Part shown: one piece after another, positions 5,870 to 13,814 of the stretch
Layout of the letters: each line of letters begins with the position of its first letter
Numbering within the stretch: position 1 is the stretch's first letter
DNA from: Parcubacteria group bacterium
GTDB lineage: Bacteria; Patescibacteriota; Minisyncoccia; UBA6257
DNA: 13,823 nucleotides
Assembly (NCBI GenBank): GCA_012798235.1
Contig: JAAZNP010000014.1
Coordinates: 1 to 13,823 of the forward strand
Direction: 5' to 3'
Notes under the pieces: generated by a model
Database searches by the model: none
The model's input: only the letters and a program-made list of their open reading frames with translations
What the model was told of the DNA's origin: nothing
Made by a program: the position numbers and the translations under genes

Positions 5870-7077
5870 TGGCTTTCTCTATTTTAAATATTTTAAAAAT
5901 TGTTTTGTATTTTTGGTGGCTTATCATAGTTATTATTCTAGGTAAGCTTTTTTTTAATTATTATCGTAATTACAGAAAAAAAATTGAAAAGAAGAAAAAA
6001 GAGGTTTCGGATTGGATTGTGCTCGAAATTAAAATTAATCGCGAGATTTTACAAACCCCAAAAGCCATGGAACAAGTTTTTGCTGGCTTACATTCCATTA
6101 AAAAAGGAAACATTGCTTTAGAAATTATGGGGCTCAAGAAAGAAATTATTTTCTTTGTTAGGTTGCCTAAAGAATACCGCAAATTATTTGAAGCGCAGTT
6201 ATATGCCCAATATCCAGAAGTTGATATTAAAGAAGTTTATGATTATTTTTCTACCTTTCCCCCATTTTTGCCCAATAAAGATTTTGATTTATGTGGCTCC
6301 GAATTAATTTTGACTAAACCGCATCATTATCCCATTCGTACGTATCCTTTTTTTGAAGAGCCGAAGGAAGAAAAAAGAATTGATCCTTTGGCGAGTTTAA
6401 TTGAAGCTGCTAGCCAATTACAAGCTTCAGAATATTTAATTTTGCAAATAATTTTAAAGCCCCTGGATTCAGAAAAAGAAAAGAAATGGATTCAAGAAGG
6501 AACTAAAGAAATTAATAAAATTATAGGTAAAGAAGAAAAGAAAATTGTTACGTGGCGTGATTGGTTTGGGGCTTTTGTCAGCAATTTTATCACTGCTATT
6601 TATACGGTTCCGGTATGGCCAGAAAGTAAATCTGAAGAAAAAACTAAACAAATTACTACTTCCTCGGGTGATAAAGAGAAAGTAGAACAAATTGAAGCCA
6701 AAATATCTAAATTAGGATTTGAAGTTTCCATTAGATTTATTTATATTGGTGCGCGTTCTATTTATGATGAATCTGCTAGTTTAAGTATTCCTGCCTATTT
6801 TAAACAATTTAACACTGAAAATTTAAATTCTTTTAAATTAAACGATAGCGCTTCTACAGAAATTAAAACTTGGCTATTTAAAAACAGGAGAACCTTTCTC
6901 AAAAAAATGAATTTTTATCAATTATTCAAAGAAAGAGAAGAATCCCAAGAAACAATAATTTTAAATACAGAAGAATTAGCCTCTATTTATCACTTTCCAG
7001 TATTAAAAGTTAAAGCTCCGGCTTTAATTAGAGCTTTATCTCGTAAGGGCGAAGCACCGTCTAATTTACCTATTTAA
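5869..7077 (+). CDS. Membrane-anchored protein paired with the HerA/VirD4-like ATPase, function unknown
   Basis: This 402-residue protein has one N-terminal transmembrane helix (about 7-30), a strongly basic segment (YYRNYRKKIEKKKK) and a cytoplasmic body of mixed alpha/beta character. I do not recognise a catalytic motif. Near the C terminus the segment ILNTEELASIYHFP (364-377) resembles a motif that, in larger HerA/TraD-like ATPases, sits just before the nucleotide-binding domain. The gene overlaps its upstream neighbour by one base (TAATG), with AGAGG at 5860-5864 as a possible ribosome site. It is separated by only three bases from the ATPase gene. The likely role is the membrane-anchoring or N-terminal half of a two-part ATP-driven DNA or protein transporter; this is inferred from position and that motif. 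Translational coupling to both neighbours is likely. Confidence 0.68.
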   Translation: MAFSILNILKIVLYFWWLIIVIILGKLFFNYYRNYRKKIEKKKKEVSDWIVLEIKINREILQTPKAMEQVFAGLHSIKKGNIALEIMGLKKEIIFFVRLPKEYRKLFEAQLYAQYPEVDIKEVYDYFSTFPPFLPNKDFDLCGSELILTKPHHYPIRTYPFFEEPKEEKRIDPLASLIEAASQLQASEYLILQIILKPLDSEKEKKWIQEGTKEINKIIGKEEKKIVTWRDWFGAFVSNFITAIYTVPVWPESKSEEKTKQITTSSGDKEKVEQIEAKISKLGFEVSIRFIYIGARSIYDESASLSIPAYFKQFNTENLNSFKLNDSASTEIKTWLFKNRRTFLKKMNFYQLFKEREESQETIILNTEELASIYHFPVLKVKAPALIRALSRKGEAPSNLPI

Positions 7078-7080
7078 TCT

Positions 7081-8598
7081 ATGAACGATTTAACTTATAT
7101 TGGTATAACAAATTTCAGAAATGATTTTCAGCGTTTTGGAATCAAAACTGACGACCGCCGTCGCCATATGTATTTAATTGGTAAAGCTGGTGTGGGTAAA
7201 ACAACAATGATTGAAAATATGGCTGTTCAGGATATTATTAATGGTCGTGGTGTAGGGATTATTGATCCTCACGGAGAATTGATTGAAAGAATCATTCATT
7301 TTATTCCAGAGTCACGTATTCAAGATGTAGTTTATTTTAATCCGAGTGATTTAGAATGGCCCATTTCTTTTAATGTTATTGAAGAAGTACCCTTGGAATT
7401 AAGGCATTTAGTTGTCGCCGGATTAATGGCTGTTTTCAAAAAGATTTGGCCTGATGTTTGGTCTGCTCGAATGGAATATATTTTAAATAATACTTTGCTA
7501 GCCTTATTAGAATATCCGGGCTCTACTTTAGTCGGAGTAAATCGAATGTTGGCTGATAATGATTTCCGTCAGGCAGTCGTTAATCGAGTAACTGACCCGG
7601 TAGTTAAATCTTTTTGGGAAAAAGAGTTTAGCCGTTATCACGATCGTTTTGCCATTGAGGCGATTGCGCCTATTCAAAATAAAGTTGGTCAATTTATTTC
7701 CAACCCTTTGATCCGCAATATTATTGGTCAGAAAACTTCCCGTTTGGATTTAAGAGAAATTATGGATAGCGGCAAAATTCTTTTAGTCAATGTTTCTAAA
7801 GGTCTTATTGGCGAAGATAATTCTGCATTGTTAGGAGCACTTTTAATTACTAAAATGCAATTAGCGGCTATGTCCCGTATTGATGTTCCGGAAGCCGAAC
7901 GTAAGGATTTTTATCTTTATATTGATGAATTTCAAAACTTTTCTACCGAATCCTTTGCTAATATTTTTGCCGAGGCAAGAAAATATCGTTTAGATTTAAT
8001 TTTAGCTCATCAATATATTGCTCAATTAAATGAAACTGTGCGTGATGCTATTTTTGGCAACATCGGCACTTTAGTTACTTTTCGTACCGGCCCAGAAGAT
8101 GCCGAACTTTTAGAAAAATATTTTTTACCCGATTTCAATCAAGAAGATATAATTAATTTGCCGAATTATAATTTCTATATCAAATTAATGATTGATGGAT
8201 ATTTGAGTAAAGGATTTTCTGGAATCAATATTCCTCCTAATTCTTTGCCTCAAGAATCTTTTATCCAAGAAATTATTCAATATTCTCGAGAACACTATGC
8301 TTCACCGCGAAAAGAGGTAGAAGCAATGTTAAATCGCTGGGAAATGTTAGATTTTTCGTCACCGGAAAAAGAAAAATCGACTAAAATTCAAAATATTAAA
8401 GAAGGTTGGGATGCTATCTGCTCTAATTGCGGTAAGCATATTATTGTGCCTTTTCGGCCAGACCCTAATCGACCAGTTTATTGCGAAGATTGCTTAAGAG
8501 AAAAAAGGCAAAAAAATTTGCGCAAAGACATAAGAAAAGAAAAACCCAGCCCTAAAACCGAAGAAATCAAGCAAATTATTAAAAACATTTTTAAATAA
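7081..8598 (+). CDS. HerA/VirD4-type P-loop ATPase with C-terminal CxxC-x17-CxxC zinc ribbon
   Basis: This 505-residue ATPase belongs to the HerA/FtsK/VirD4 group that pumps DNA or couples substrates to type IV secretion. Walker A is GKAGVGKTT (34-42), followed by GVGIIDPHGELIERI (58-72), the usual first segment of TraG/VirD4-like proteins. Walker B is FYLYIDEFQNF (277-287), and the EARKYRLDLILAHQYIAQL stretch (298-316) holds the conserved Gln of this family. Residues 447-471 form a zinc ribbon with C447, C450, C468 and C471, spaced CxxC-x17-CxxC, then a basic tail. It lacks the N-terminal membrane region of classical coupling proteins; the preceding gene probably supplies it. No relaxase, VirB4 or pilin gene is nearby, so conjugation is not shown. 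Possible roles are DNA translocation, competence or a reduced secretion system. Family assignment is firm and function open. Confidence 0.85.
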   Translation: MNDLTYIGITNFRNDFQRFGIKTDDRRRHMYLIGKAGVGKTTMIENMAVQDIINGRGVGIIDPHGELIERIIHFIPESRIQDVVYFNPSDLEWPISFNVIEEVPLELRHLVVAGLMAVFKKIWPDVWSARMEYILNNTLLALLEYPGSTLVGVNRMLADNDFRQAVVNRVTDPVVKSFWEKEFSRYHDRFAIEAIAPIQNKVGQFISNPLIRNIIGQKTSRLDLREIMDSGKILLVNVSKGLIGEDNSALLGALLITKMQLAAMSRIDVPEAERKDFYLYIDEFQNFSTESFANIFAEARKYRLDLILAHQYIAQLNETVRDAIFGNIGTLVTFRTGPEDAELLEKYFLPDFNQEDIINLPNYNFYIKLMIDGYLSKGFSGINIPPNSLPQESFIQEIIQYSREHYASPRKEVEAMLNRWEMLDFSSPEKEKSTKIQNIKEGWDAICSNCGKHIIVPFRPDPNRPVYCEDCLREKRQKNLRKDIRKEKPSPKTEEIKQIIKNIFK

Positions 8599-8605
8599 TC
8601 TCTTA

Positions 8606-8989
8606 ATGTTTTTTTCTTTTCGAAAATGGCTTCGCAGTTTTAAATTTGCTTGGCAAGGAATAAGATTCGCTTTAACCCAGCAAAATTTTGTTTTGATGCT
8701 TATCATCGCCACGGGAACTATTGGGTTAGGATTATATTTAGGTCTATCTTATTACGAATGGTTAATTTTGATTTTAATTATTGGATTGATCCTTAGTTTA
8801 GAAACTTTTAATACTATTTGGGAGAAAACATTAGATTTTTTAGAACCCAATCATTCTTTACCAGTAAAAAATATTAAAGATTTAGCAGCCGGGGCGGTAG
8901 TTATTGCTTGTTTCTCGGCGCTTATCATTGGTTCTATTATTTTTTTGCCTAAAATATGGCAGTTATTCAATCTAAAATTCATCTTTTAG
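8606..8989 (+). CDS. dgkA: Diacylglycerol/undecaprenol kinase family protein (DgkA-like)
   Basis: This small 127-residue integral membrane protein belongs to the DgkA family, which phosphorylates diacylglycerol in proteobacteria and undecaprenol in Gram-positives, feeding lipid carrier into wall synthesis. It has an amphipathic start (SFKFAWQGIRFAL), three hydrophobic helices, the active-site signature LSLETFNTIWEKTLDFLEP (63-81, with E66, N69 and E73), and KDLAAGAVVI (91-100). The family's conserved Glu two residues before the Asn of the first signature (E-x-N) appears as Gln25 here (TQQNF), which may affect metal binding. The ATG at 8606 is eight bases after the ATPase stop, without a clear ribosome site. 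The last 34 bases overlap the next gene, so the two are probably co-expressed. Undecaprenol is the more likely substrate; this is inference. Confidence 0.85.
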   Translation: MFFSFRKWLRSFKFAWQGIRFALTQQNFVLMLIIATGTIGLGLYLGLSYYEWLILILIIGLILSLETFNTIWEKTLDFLEPNHSLPVKNIKDLAAGAVVIACFSALIIGSIIFLPKIWQLFNLKFIF

Positions 8990-9519
8990 AAAAAGAAATT
9001 GAGCGATTAAAAAAATTAGTGTATCTGGATCCCTTAACTAATCTTTATAATCGTCGGGGCTTTTTAGAAATTAGTAATAATTATTTTAAATCTTTTACCA
9101 GGGATCAAAAAAAACGTCGTCACTACGAGATATCTAATTTGGCTATTATTTTTCTTGACCTTGATAATTTTAAGGCAATTAATGATCGCTATGGGCATGC
9201 TCTTGGCGACAAGGTGCTTAAAAGCTTATCCAAACTGTTAAAACAATCTTTAAGAAGTATGGATGTTATTGGTCGTTGGGGTGGGGAAGAATTTGTGATA
9301 TTATTAGTTAATATTTCTCAGTCAAATGCGCAACGCCTTGCGGAAAAACTTCGTCATAAAATAGAAAGCACAAAATTAGCCCGTGTTTCAATTACTGCCA
9401 GTTTTGGCTTAGTCTTTCCTAAAAAAGATAAAAGTTTAATAGAACTTATAAATCAAGCTGATAAATTAATGTATCGCGCCAAAAAATTAGGCAAAAATAA
9501 AGTAATTTGTATTAAGTAA
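8956..9519 (+). CDS. Stand-alone GGDEF diguanylate cyclase
   Basis: This 187-residue soluble enzyme should make cyclic di-GMP from two GTP. A short coiled-coil-like lead (SKIHLLEKEIERLKKLV) precedes the GGDEF domain, which starts at DPLTNLYNRRGF (25-36). FLDLDNFKAINDRYGH (66-81) carries the metal-binding Asp68, and the active-site motif is GGEEF (109-113). An RxxD inhibitory site (R100-S-M-D103) sits five residues before it, so product feedback looks intact. The domain ends with ADKLMYRAKKLGKNKV. No sensor domain, membrane segment, EAL/HD-GYP phosphodiesterase or PilZ receptor is fused or nearby. Its start overlaps dgkA by 34 bases and its stop directly abuts the dnaG ATG, so it appears to belong to the dgkA-dnaG-rpoD transcript. 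All key residues are present, so activity is likely; the pathway it signals to is not visible. Confidence 0.9.
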   Translation: MAVIQSKIHLLEKEIERLKKLVYLDPLTNLYNRRGFLEISNNYFKSFTRDQKKRRHYEISNLAIIFLDLDNFKAINDRYGHALGDKVLKSLSKLLKQSLRSMDVIGRWGGEEFVILLVNISQSNAQRLAEKLRHKIESTKLARVSITASFGLVFPKKDKSLIELINQADKLMYRAKKLGKNKVICIK

Positions 9520-11361
9520 ATGGCTTTTAACCAATTAGATGAAATTAAAAATAAACTGGATATTGTTGAAGTAATTAGCCAGTATGTCAAACTCCAAAAA
9601 GCAGGAGCTAATTATAAAGCTCTTTGCCCTTTTCATAAAGAGAAAACGCCGTCTTTTATTGTTTCGCCGACGCGACAAATATTTCATTGTTTTGGTTGCG
9701 GCGCTGGTGGTGATATTTTTACTTTCATTATGAAGATCGAGAATTTAGAGTTTAAAGATGCAGTAAAATTATTAGCCGATAAAGCCGGAGTAAAATTAGT
9801 TTATGAAAGCCCAGAAATTAATTCGCAAAAACAAAAATTAATTGAAATTAATCAGCAGGCCAAAGAATTTTTCAAACAACAACTAGAGAGTAATAAAGAA
9901 GCCAAAGAATATTTACAAAAAAGAGGATTAAAAAAAGAAACAATTGATGAATTTGAATTAGGATTTGCTCCGGATGATTGGCGTAGTTTAATCAGATATT
10001 TAATTAATAACAAATTCAAACCTGAAGAAATATTACAATCAGGTTTAGCTATTTCTAAAAAAGAAATTACTGATACCAATATTAAGGTTCAGGAAGCTGA
10101 TATTTATGATCGTTTCCGCAGCCGCATTATGTTTCCGCTTCAGGATTTGAATAATCGGACAGTAGGATTTACAGGCAGGATTTTTCAAGGGCAAAATAAA
10201 TTAAAAACCATTAAAGATATTGAAACGGTGGGCAAATATGTTAATAGCCCTCAAACTTTAATTTATGATAAAAGCAAAATACTCTACGGCCTCCATAAAA
10301 CAAAACCTTACTTGCATCAACAAAATAGTACTTTAATTGTTGAAGGACAAATGGATTTTCTGATGGGTTGGCAAAGTGGTTTAAAAAATATAGTGGCTAC
10401 ATCAGGTACAAGCTTAACGGCTTATCAATTAACTATTTTGAAAAGATATAATAATACTTTAATTTTGGGTTTTGATATGGATGAGGCTGGAGAAAAAGCA
10501 GCCGAAAGAAGCATCGGTTTAGCTTTAGGCAAAGAGCTTGAAGTTAAAGTCCTACAATTATCATCAGGTAAAGATTTAGCGGATTATCTTTTAGAAAATA
10601 AAGAGCCTTCTCGTATTCAACAATTAATAGAGAATGCTTTGCCTATTATGGAGTTTTATTTTAGCCGTGCCAAAACATTAGGAGATATTAATAACCTCGA
10701 AGGTAAAAAACTTATTGTTTCTTATTTTTTACCCAAAGTAAAAAAATTAAGCAATGCTTTAGACCGGGCCTTTTGGCTGGAAAAACTATCTCAATATGCT
10801 AAAATAGATATTCAAACTCTGGAAGATGAAATTAAACGTATCAACGCCGAGCCAGTAACTATTATTGACGAAAACGAAGCAGAAAATAAATATTCTTCGA
10901 GTCTTGTTGCCTTAGAACAAAATCGCTATCCCTTAGTGGCCGAAAGAATTATTGCTTTTTTGATCAAAGAGCCCTCGTTTAAGCTTGAAGTGGAAAAGTA
11001 TTATCAATACTTTCCCGAAGAAATAACTGGTGTTTTGAATTTAGTATTACAAGCCAAAACACCCGAAGATTTATCAGTTTCTAATTTAAAACAAATAGGT
11101 TTATCCGAAGAAATAATTAATAAAGTTAATGAATTGGCTTTACGTGCTGATTACGAGTTAGAAATACTTACGGAATTCAATATTGATTTACAAGAAGAAA
11201 TGACCAAACAATTAAAATGCCTCAAACAAGAAGCAATAAAAATGAAATTAAAAAATTTAGAAAACGATATTAAAAAAGAAGAAAATAACAAAACTAATAG
11301 TCAACATTTAAAGGAATTATTAAATCAATTTAATCAACTTTCAAAAGAATTATTAGATTAA
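9520..11361 (+). CDS. dnaG: DNA primase DnaG
   Basis: DnaG lays the RNA primers used by the replisome. The 613 residues contain the three expected parts. The N-terminal CHC2 zinc finger has C36, H39, C57 and C60 (CPFHKEKTPSF, HCFGCGAGGD). The catalytic core shows YDRFRSRIMFPLQDL (196-210), FTGR and KYVNSPQTLIYDKSKILYGL (239-258), and a TOPRIM fold with E275 (IVEGQMDF), D319 and D321 (FDMDEAG), and GKDLADYL (350-357). A helical C-terminal region, expected to contact DnaB helicase, runs to a charged Lys/Glu-rich end. Length and motifs are normal for the family. The ATG directly follows the stop of the GGDEF gene, and rpoD begins six bases after its own stop, matching the conserved dnaG-rpoD pairing of the macromolecular-synthesis operon; rpsU is not present here. 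Confidence 0.97.
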   Translation: MAFNQLDEIKNKLDIVEVISQYVKLQKAGANYKALCPFHKEKTPSFIVSPTRQIFHCFGCGAGGDIFTFIMKIENLEFKDAVKLLADKAGVKLVYESPEINSQKQKLIEINQQAKEFFKQQLESNKEAKEYLQKRGLKKETIDEFELGFAPDDWRSLIRYLINNKFKPEEILQSGLAISKKEITDTNIKVQEADIYDRFRSRIMFPLQDLNNRTVGFTGRIFQGQNKLKTIKDIETVGKYVNSPQTLIYDKSKILYGLHKTKPYLHQQNSTLIVEGQMDFLMGWQSGLKNIVATSGTSLTAYQLTILKRYNNTLILGFDMDEAGEKAAERSIGLALGKELEVKVLQLSSGKDLADYLLENKEPSRIQQLIENALPIMEFYFSRAKTLGDINNLEGKKLIVSYFLPKVKKLSNALDRAFWLEKLSQYAKIDIQTLEDEIKRINAEPVTIIDENEAENKYSSSLVALEQNRYPLVAERIIAFLIKEPSFKLEVEKYYQYFPEEITGVLNLVLQAKTPEDLSVSNLKQIGLSEEIINKVNELALRADYELEILTEFNIDLQEEMTKQLKCLKQEAIKMKLKNLENDIKKEENNKTNSQHLKELLNQFNQLSKELLD

Positions 11362-11367
11362 AAAGCC

Positions 11368-12570
11368 ATGATAAAAAAACATAAAAAAATAACAAGGAAA
11401 AAAGTTAAAAAAAACATTAGCAAGATTAAAGCCGCGAAGAAAACCAAGAAATTTAAGGTTAAAAAAATAAAAAAAACTAATCTCGAGGAAGAATTAATGA
11501 ATGAATTGATTAAAAGAGGCCGAGACCGTGGTTTTGTTACTCAGGATGAAATTTTAAAATATTTTCCTAATGTTGAAGCCAAAATTGAATTATTAGAAAA
11601 AATTTATGATGCTTTAGCCGAAGCTAATATTGATATTGTAGAAAGCGGTGATTTATTACTACCCGAAACTGAAATTACTAAAAAAGATTTAGAAAATAGT
11701 TTGCGATTATCTGGAACTGACGAAATCAGCGACAATGTTCAATCTTATTTAAGGGAAATAGGAAAAATTGATTTATTAACGCCAGAAGAAGAAAGAGCTT
11801 TAGCAAAAAAAGTAGCTCAAGGAGATGAGCAAGCACGTCGCAAAATGATTGAAGCAAACCTAAGACTCGTGGTTTCTATTGCCAAACGTTATATTGGTCG
11901 CAGCAGTAATATGGGCCTCTTAGACCTCATTCAAGAAGGTAATATTGGTCTATCCAAAGCTGTTGACAAATTTAATTACAAAAAAGGGTTTAAATTCTCT
12001 ACTTATGCCACTTGGTGGATTAAACAGGCTATTACCAGAGCCTTAGCTGACCAAGGTAGAACTATTCGTATTCCAGTGCACATGGTAGAAACTATAACTA
12101 AATATTTAAAGGCGAAAAGAACTTTAGCCCAAAGCTTAGGACGAGAACCATTACCTGAAGAAGTTGCTAAAGAAATGAATAAAAGTTTAGATGAAATTTT
12201 ATATTTAATGCAAATTTCTCGTGATACCTATTCTTTAAATCAATCTATTGGTGACAGTGAAGATGAAGAAGCCAGTGAATTAGGAGATTTTGTTCCTGAT
12301 AAAAAAACACCCGGCCCTGATGATTTTGCGAGTTTGCAAATACTACGAGACTTAATTAGAGGCATTCTTCAAGACCCTTCTTTTGCTCAAAGAGAAAGAG
12401 ATATTATTAAAATGAGATTTGGTTTAGAAGATGGCATTAATCACACATTAGAAGAGGTAGGTAAAGAATTCGGGGTTACTCGAGAAAGAATTAGACAAAT
12501 AGAAGCCAAAACTTTAGAAAAAATAAAAGAACATCCTCAATCTTCTAAAATTAAGGAATTTTTAGAATAA
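11368..12570 (+). CDS. rpoD: Primary RNA polymerase sigma factor RpoD (SigA)
   Basis: This 400-residue housekeeping sigma factor directs RNA polymerase to TTGACA/TATAAT-type promoters. Residues 1-37 are an extremely Lys-rich tail. Region 1.1 follows (about 38-95), then region 1.2 (DNVQSYLREIGKIDLLTPEEE, 122-142) and region 2 (ARRKMIEANLRLVVSIAKRY, LDLIQEGNIGLSKAVDKF, FKFSTYATWWIKQAITRALADQGRTIRIPVHM, to about 239). Region 3 is about 240-310. Region 4 (QRERDIIKMRFGL, then LEEVGKEFGVTRERIRQIEAKTLEKIK) carries the -35-binding helix. Everything expected is present; the usual non-conserved insert of proteobacterial RpoD is absent, as in Gram-positive SigA. The near-consensus promoters at 1963-1991 and 4720-4751 fit this factor. 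The gene follows dnaG by six bases, and its stop overlaps the next ATG (TAATG). Confidence 0.97.
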   Translation: MIKKHKKITRKKVKKNISKIKAAKKTKKFKVKKIKKTNLEEELMNELIKRGRDRGFVTQDEILKYFPNVEAKIELLEKIYDALAEANIDIVESGDLLLPETEITKKDLENSLRLSGTDEISDNVQSYLREIGKIDLLTPEEERALAKKVAQGDEQARRKMIEANLRLVVSIAKRYIGRSSNMGLLDLIQEGNIGLSKAVDKFNYKKGFKFSTYATWWIKQAITRALADQGRTIRIPVHMVETITKYLKAKRTLAQSLGREPLPEEVAKEMNKSLDEILYLMQISRDTYSLNQSIGDSEDEEASELGDFVPDKKTPGPDDFASLQILRDLIRGILQDPSFAQRERDIIKMRFGLEDGINHTLEEVGKEFGVTRERIRQIEAKTLEKIKEHPQSSKIKEFLE

Positions 12571-13814
12571 TGAAAGTCAATTTTCTTTTTAGAATTTTAA
12601 AGAAAATAATTCCCGAGAACTTAAAGAAAAACTCTTTTTTGCGCAAGGGGTTAGCTTTAATAGCTAATATTTTTTATGGTTTTCCTGCAAAAAAATTGTT
12701 TCTCATTGGCGTTACTGGTACCACAGGTAAAACTACTACTGCCTTTATGATTAAAAAAATTCTTGATGACGGCGGAATAACAACAGGTCTTATTAGCACG
12801 GCGGGTTATTTCTTAAAAAATGAGGTAATTCCTGTTATGAGCCAAGGCCCAGGAACCACGCCTGATCCCTTCTATTTAAATTCTCTTTTAAGGAGAATGG
12901 TCAAAGAAGGGATTAAAGTAGCTGTAATTGAAGTCTCTTCTTTTGGTTTAATGTATTGGCGAGTTTATGGTTTCCCATTTAAGGTAGCTGTTTTAACAAA
13001 TATTGATTATAATCACCACGTGAAATTACATGGCAGCATGGACAATTATGTAAAGGAAAAATTAAAATTATTCCGAATGTTAAAACCACAGGATTTGGCT
13101 GTGCTTCCTCGAGAAAGTAAATATTTCGAATTGTTTAAAAATAATACCCAGGCTCGTCTTAAGCCATTTGATTTAGAACAAAATCAAGATTGGCAATTGC
13201 AATTAAAGATATCAAGCAAGTTTAACATCTTAAATGCCTTAGCTGCCATTAATGCAGTTTCTGATTTTCCTTTAAATAAAGAGCAAATAAAAAAAAGTTT
13301 AGAAAGCATAGAAAGTATTCCTGGAAGAGGGGAGTTTATTAATAGTTCTGCTTCTTTCAAAATTATTGTTGATAAAGCTAATACTCCCTTAGCCTTTCAA
13401 AATATTATTGATTGGATTAAAAACGATTTAAAGCCCGAGAAAACAATTGCCGTTTATGGCACTTTTAATGAAAGTCCTTTAGAAGAAAGGGAGAAATTAG
13501 CGCAATTAGCTACTGATTTTTTCGACTTAACTATTATTACGGAAGATGATCCGAAAAACGAAGCGCCGGACCAAGGAATTAAAGATTTTTTGCAATTCGC
13601 TAAAAAAAATCAAATTCATCCCAATAAATATCTAACTATCGTTGATCGTCGCGAAGCTATCAAAGAAGCTCTTAGCCGTGCCGCTAAAAATGATTTAGTT
13701 ATTATTTTGGGACGGGGCAATGAAAAATTAATGTATTATAAAAATAAAGCAGTTCCTTTTGATGACCGCGAAGTTGTTCAAGATATTTTAAAAGAATTTC
13801 ATTATTTATCATGA
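12570..13814 (+). CDS. MurE-like Mur ligase lacking the N-terminal UDP-binding domain
   Basis: This 414-residue protein belongs to the Mur ligase family, ATP-dependent enzymes that add amino acids to UDP-MurNAc peptides for the cell wall. It has the P-loop GVTGTTGKTTT (47-57), TTPDP (96-100), EVSSFGL (121-127), TNIDYNHHVKLHGSMDNYVKEKLKLF (143-168, central domain), FNILNALAAI (218-227), the PGRGE motif (251-255) and GRGNE near the end (381-385), in MurE order. MurE is usually about 480-500 residues; here only about 40 residues precede the P-loop, so the N-terminal UDP-MurNAc-binding domain is missing. Several MurE signatures differ: VDYAHTP is VDKANTP, the GGDRD loop reads TFNESPLEER, and DNPR is DDPK. 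It may add an unusual residue or act on another substrate. It overlaps rpoD by one base and the next start by four. Confidence 0.85.
   Translation: MKVNFLFRILKKIIPENLKKNSFLRKGLALIANIFYGFPAKKLFLIGVTGTTGKTTTAFMIKKILDDGGITTGLISTAGYFLKNEVIPVMSQGPGTTPDPFYLNSLLRRMVKEGIKVAVIEVSSFGLMYWRVYGFPFKVAVLTNIDYNHHVKLHGSMDNYVKEKLKLFRMLKPQDLAVLPRESKYFELFKNNTQARLKPFDLEQNQDWQLQLKISSKFNILNALAAINAVSDFPLNKEQIKKSLESIESIPGRGEFINSSASFKIIVDKANTPLAFQNIIDWIKNDLKPEKTIAVYGTFNESPLEEREKLAQLATDFFDLTIITEDDPKNEAPDQGIKDFLQFAKKNQIHPNKYLTIVDRREAIKEALSRAAKNDLVIILGRGNEKLMYYKNKAVPFDDREVVQDILKEFHYLS

Noticed and set aside
7081..8598. Integrative conjugative element or plasmid transfer region
   Set aside because: Only the VirD4/HerA-like ATPase and its partner are present; there is no relaxase, VirB4, integrase or att-like repeat, and flanking genes are housekeeping.
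8494..8712. Reverse-strand frame across the ATPase/dgkA junction
   Set aside because: It is antisense to two real genes and has low-complexity Phe/Lys-rich composition typical of shadow frames in AT-rich DNA.
2..13814. Recoded TGA (glycine code as in SR1/Gracilibacteria)
   Set aside because: No in-frame TGA occurs inside any gene, and TGA acts as a normal stop at 4716-4718 and 13812-13814.
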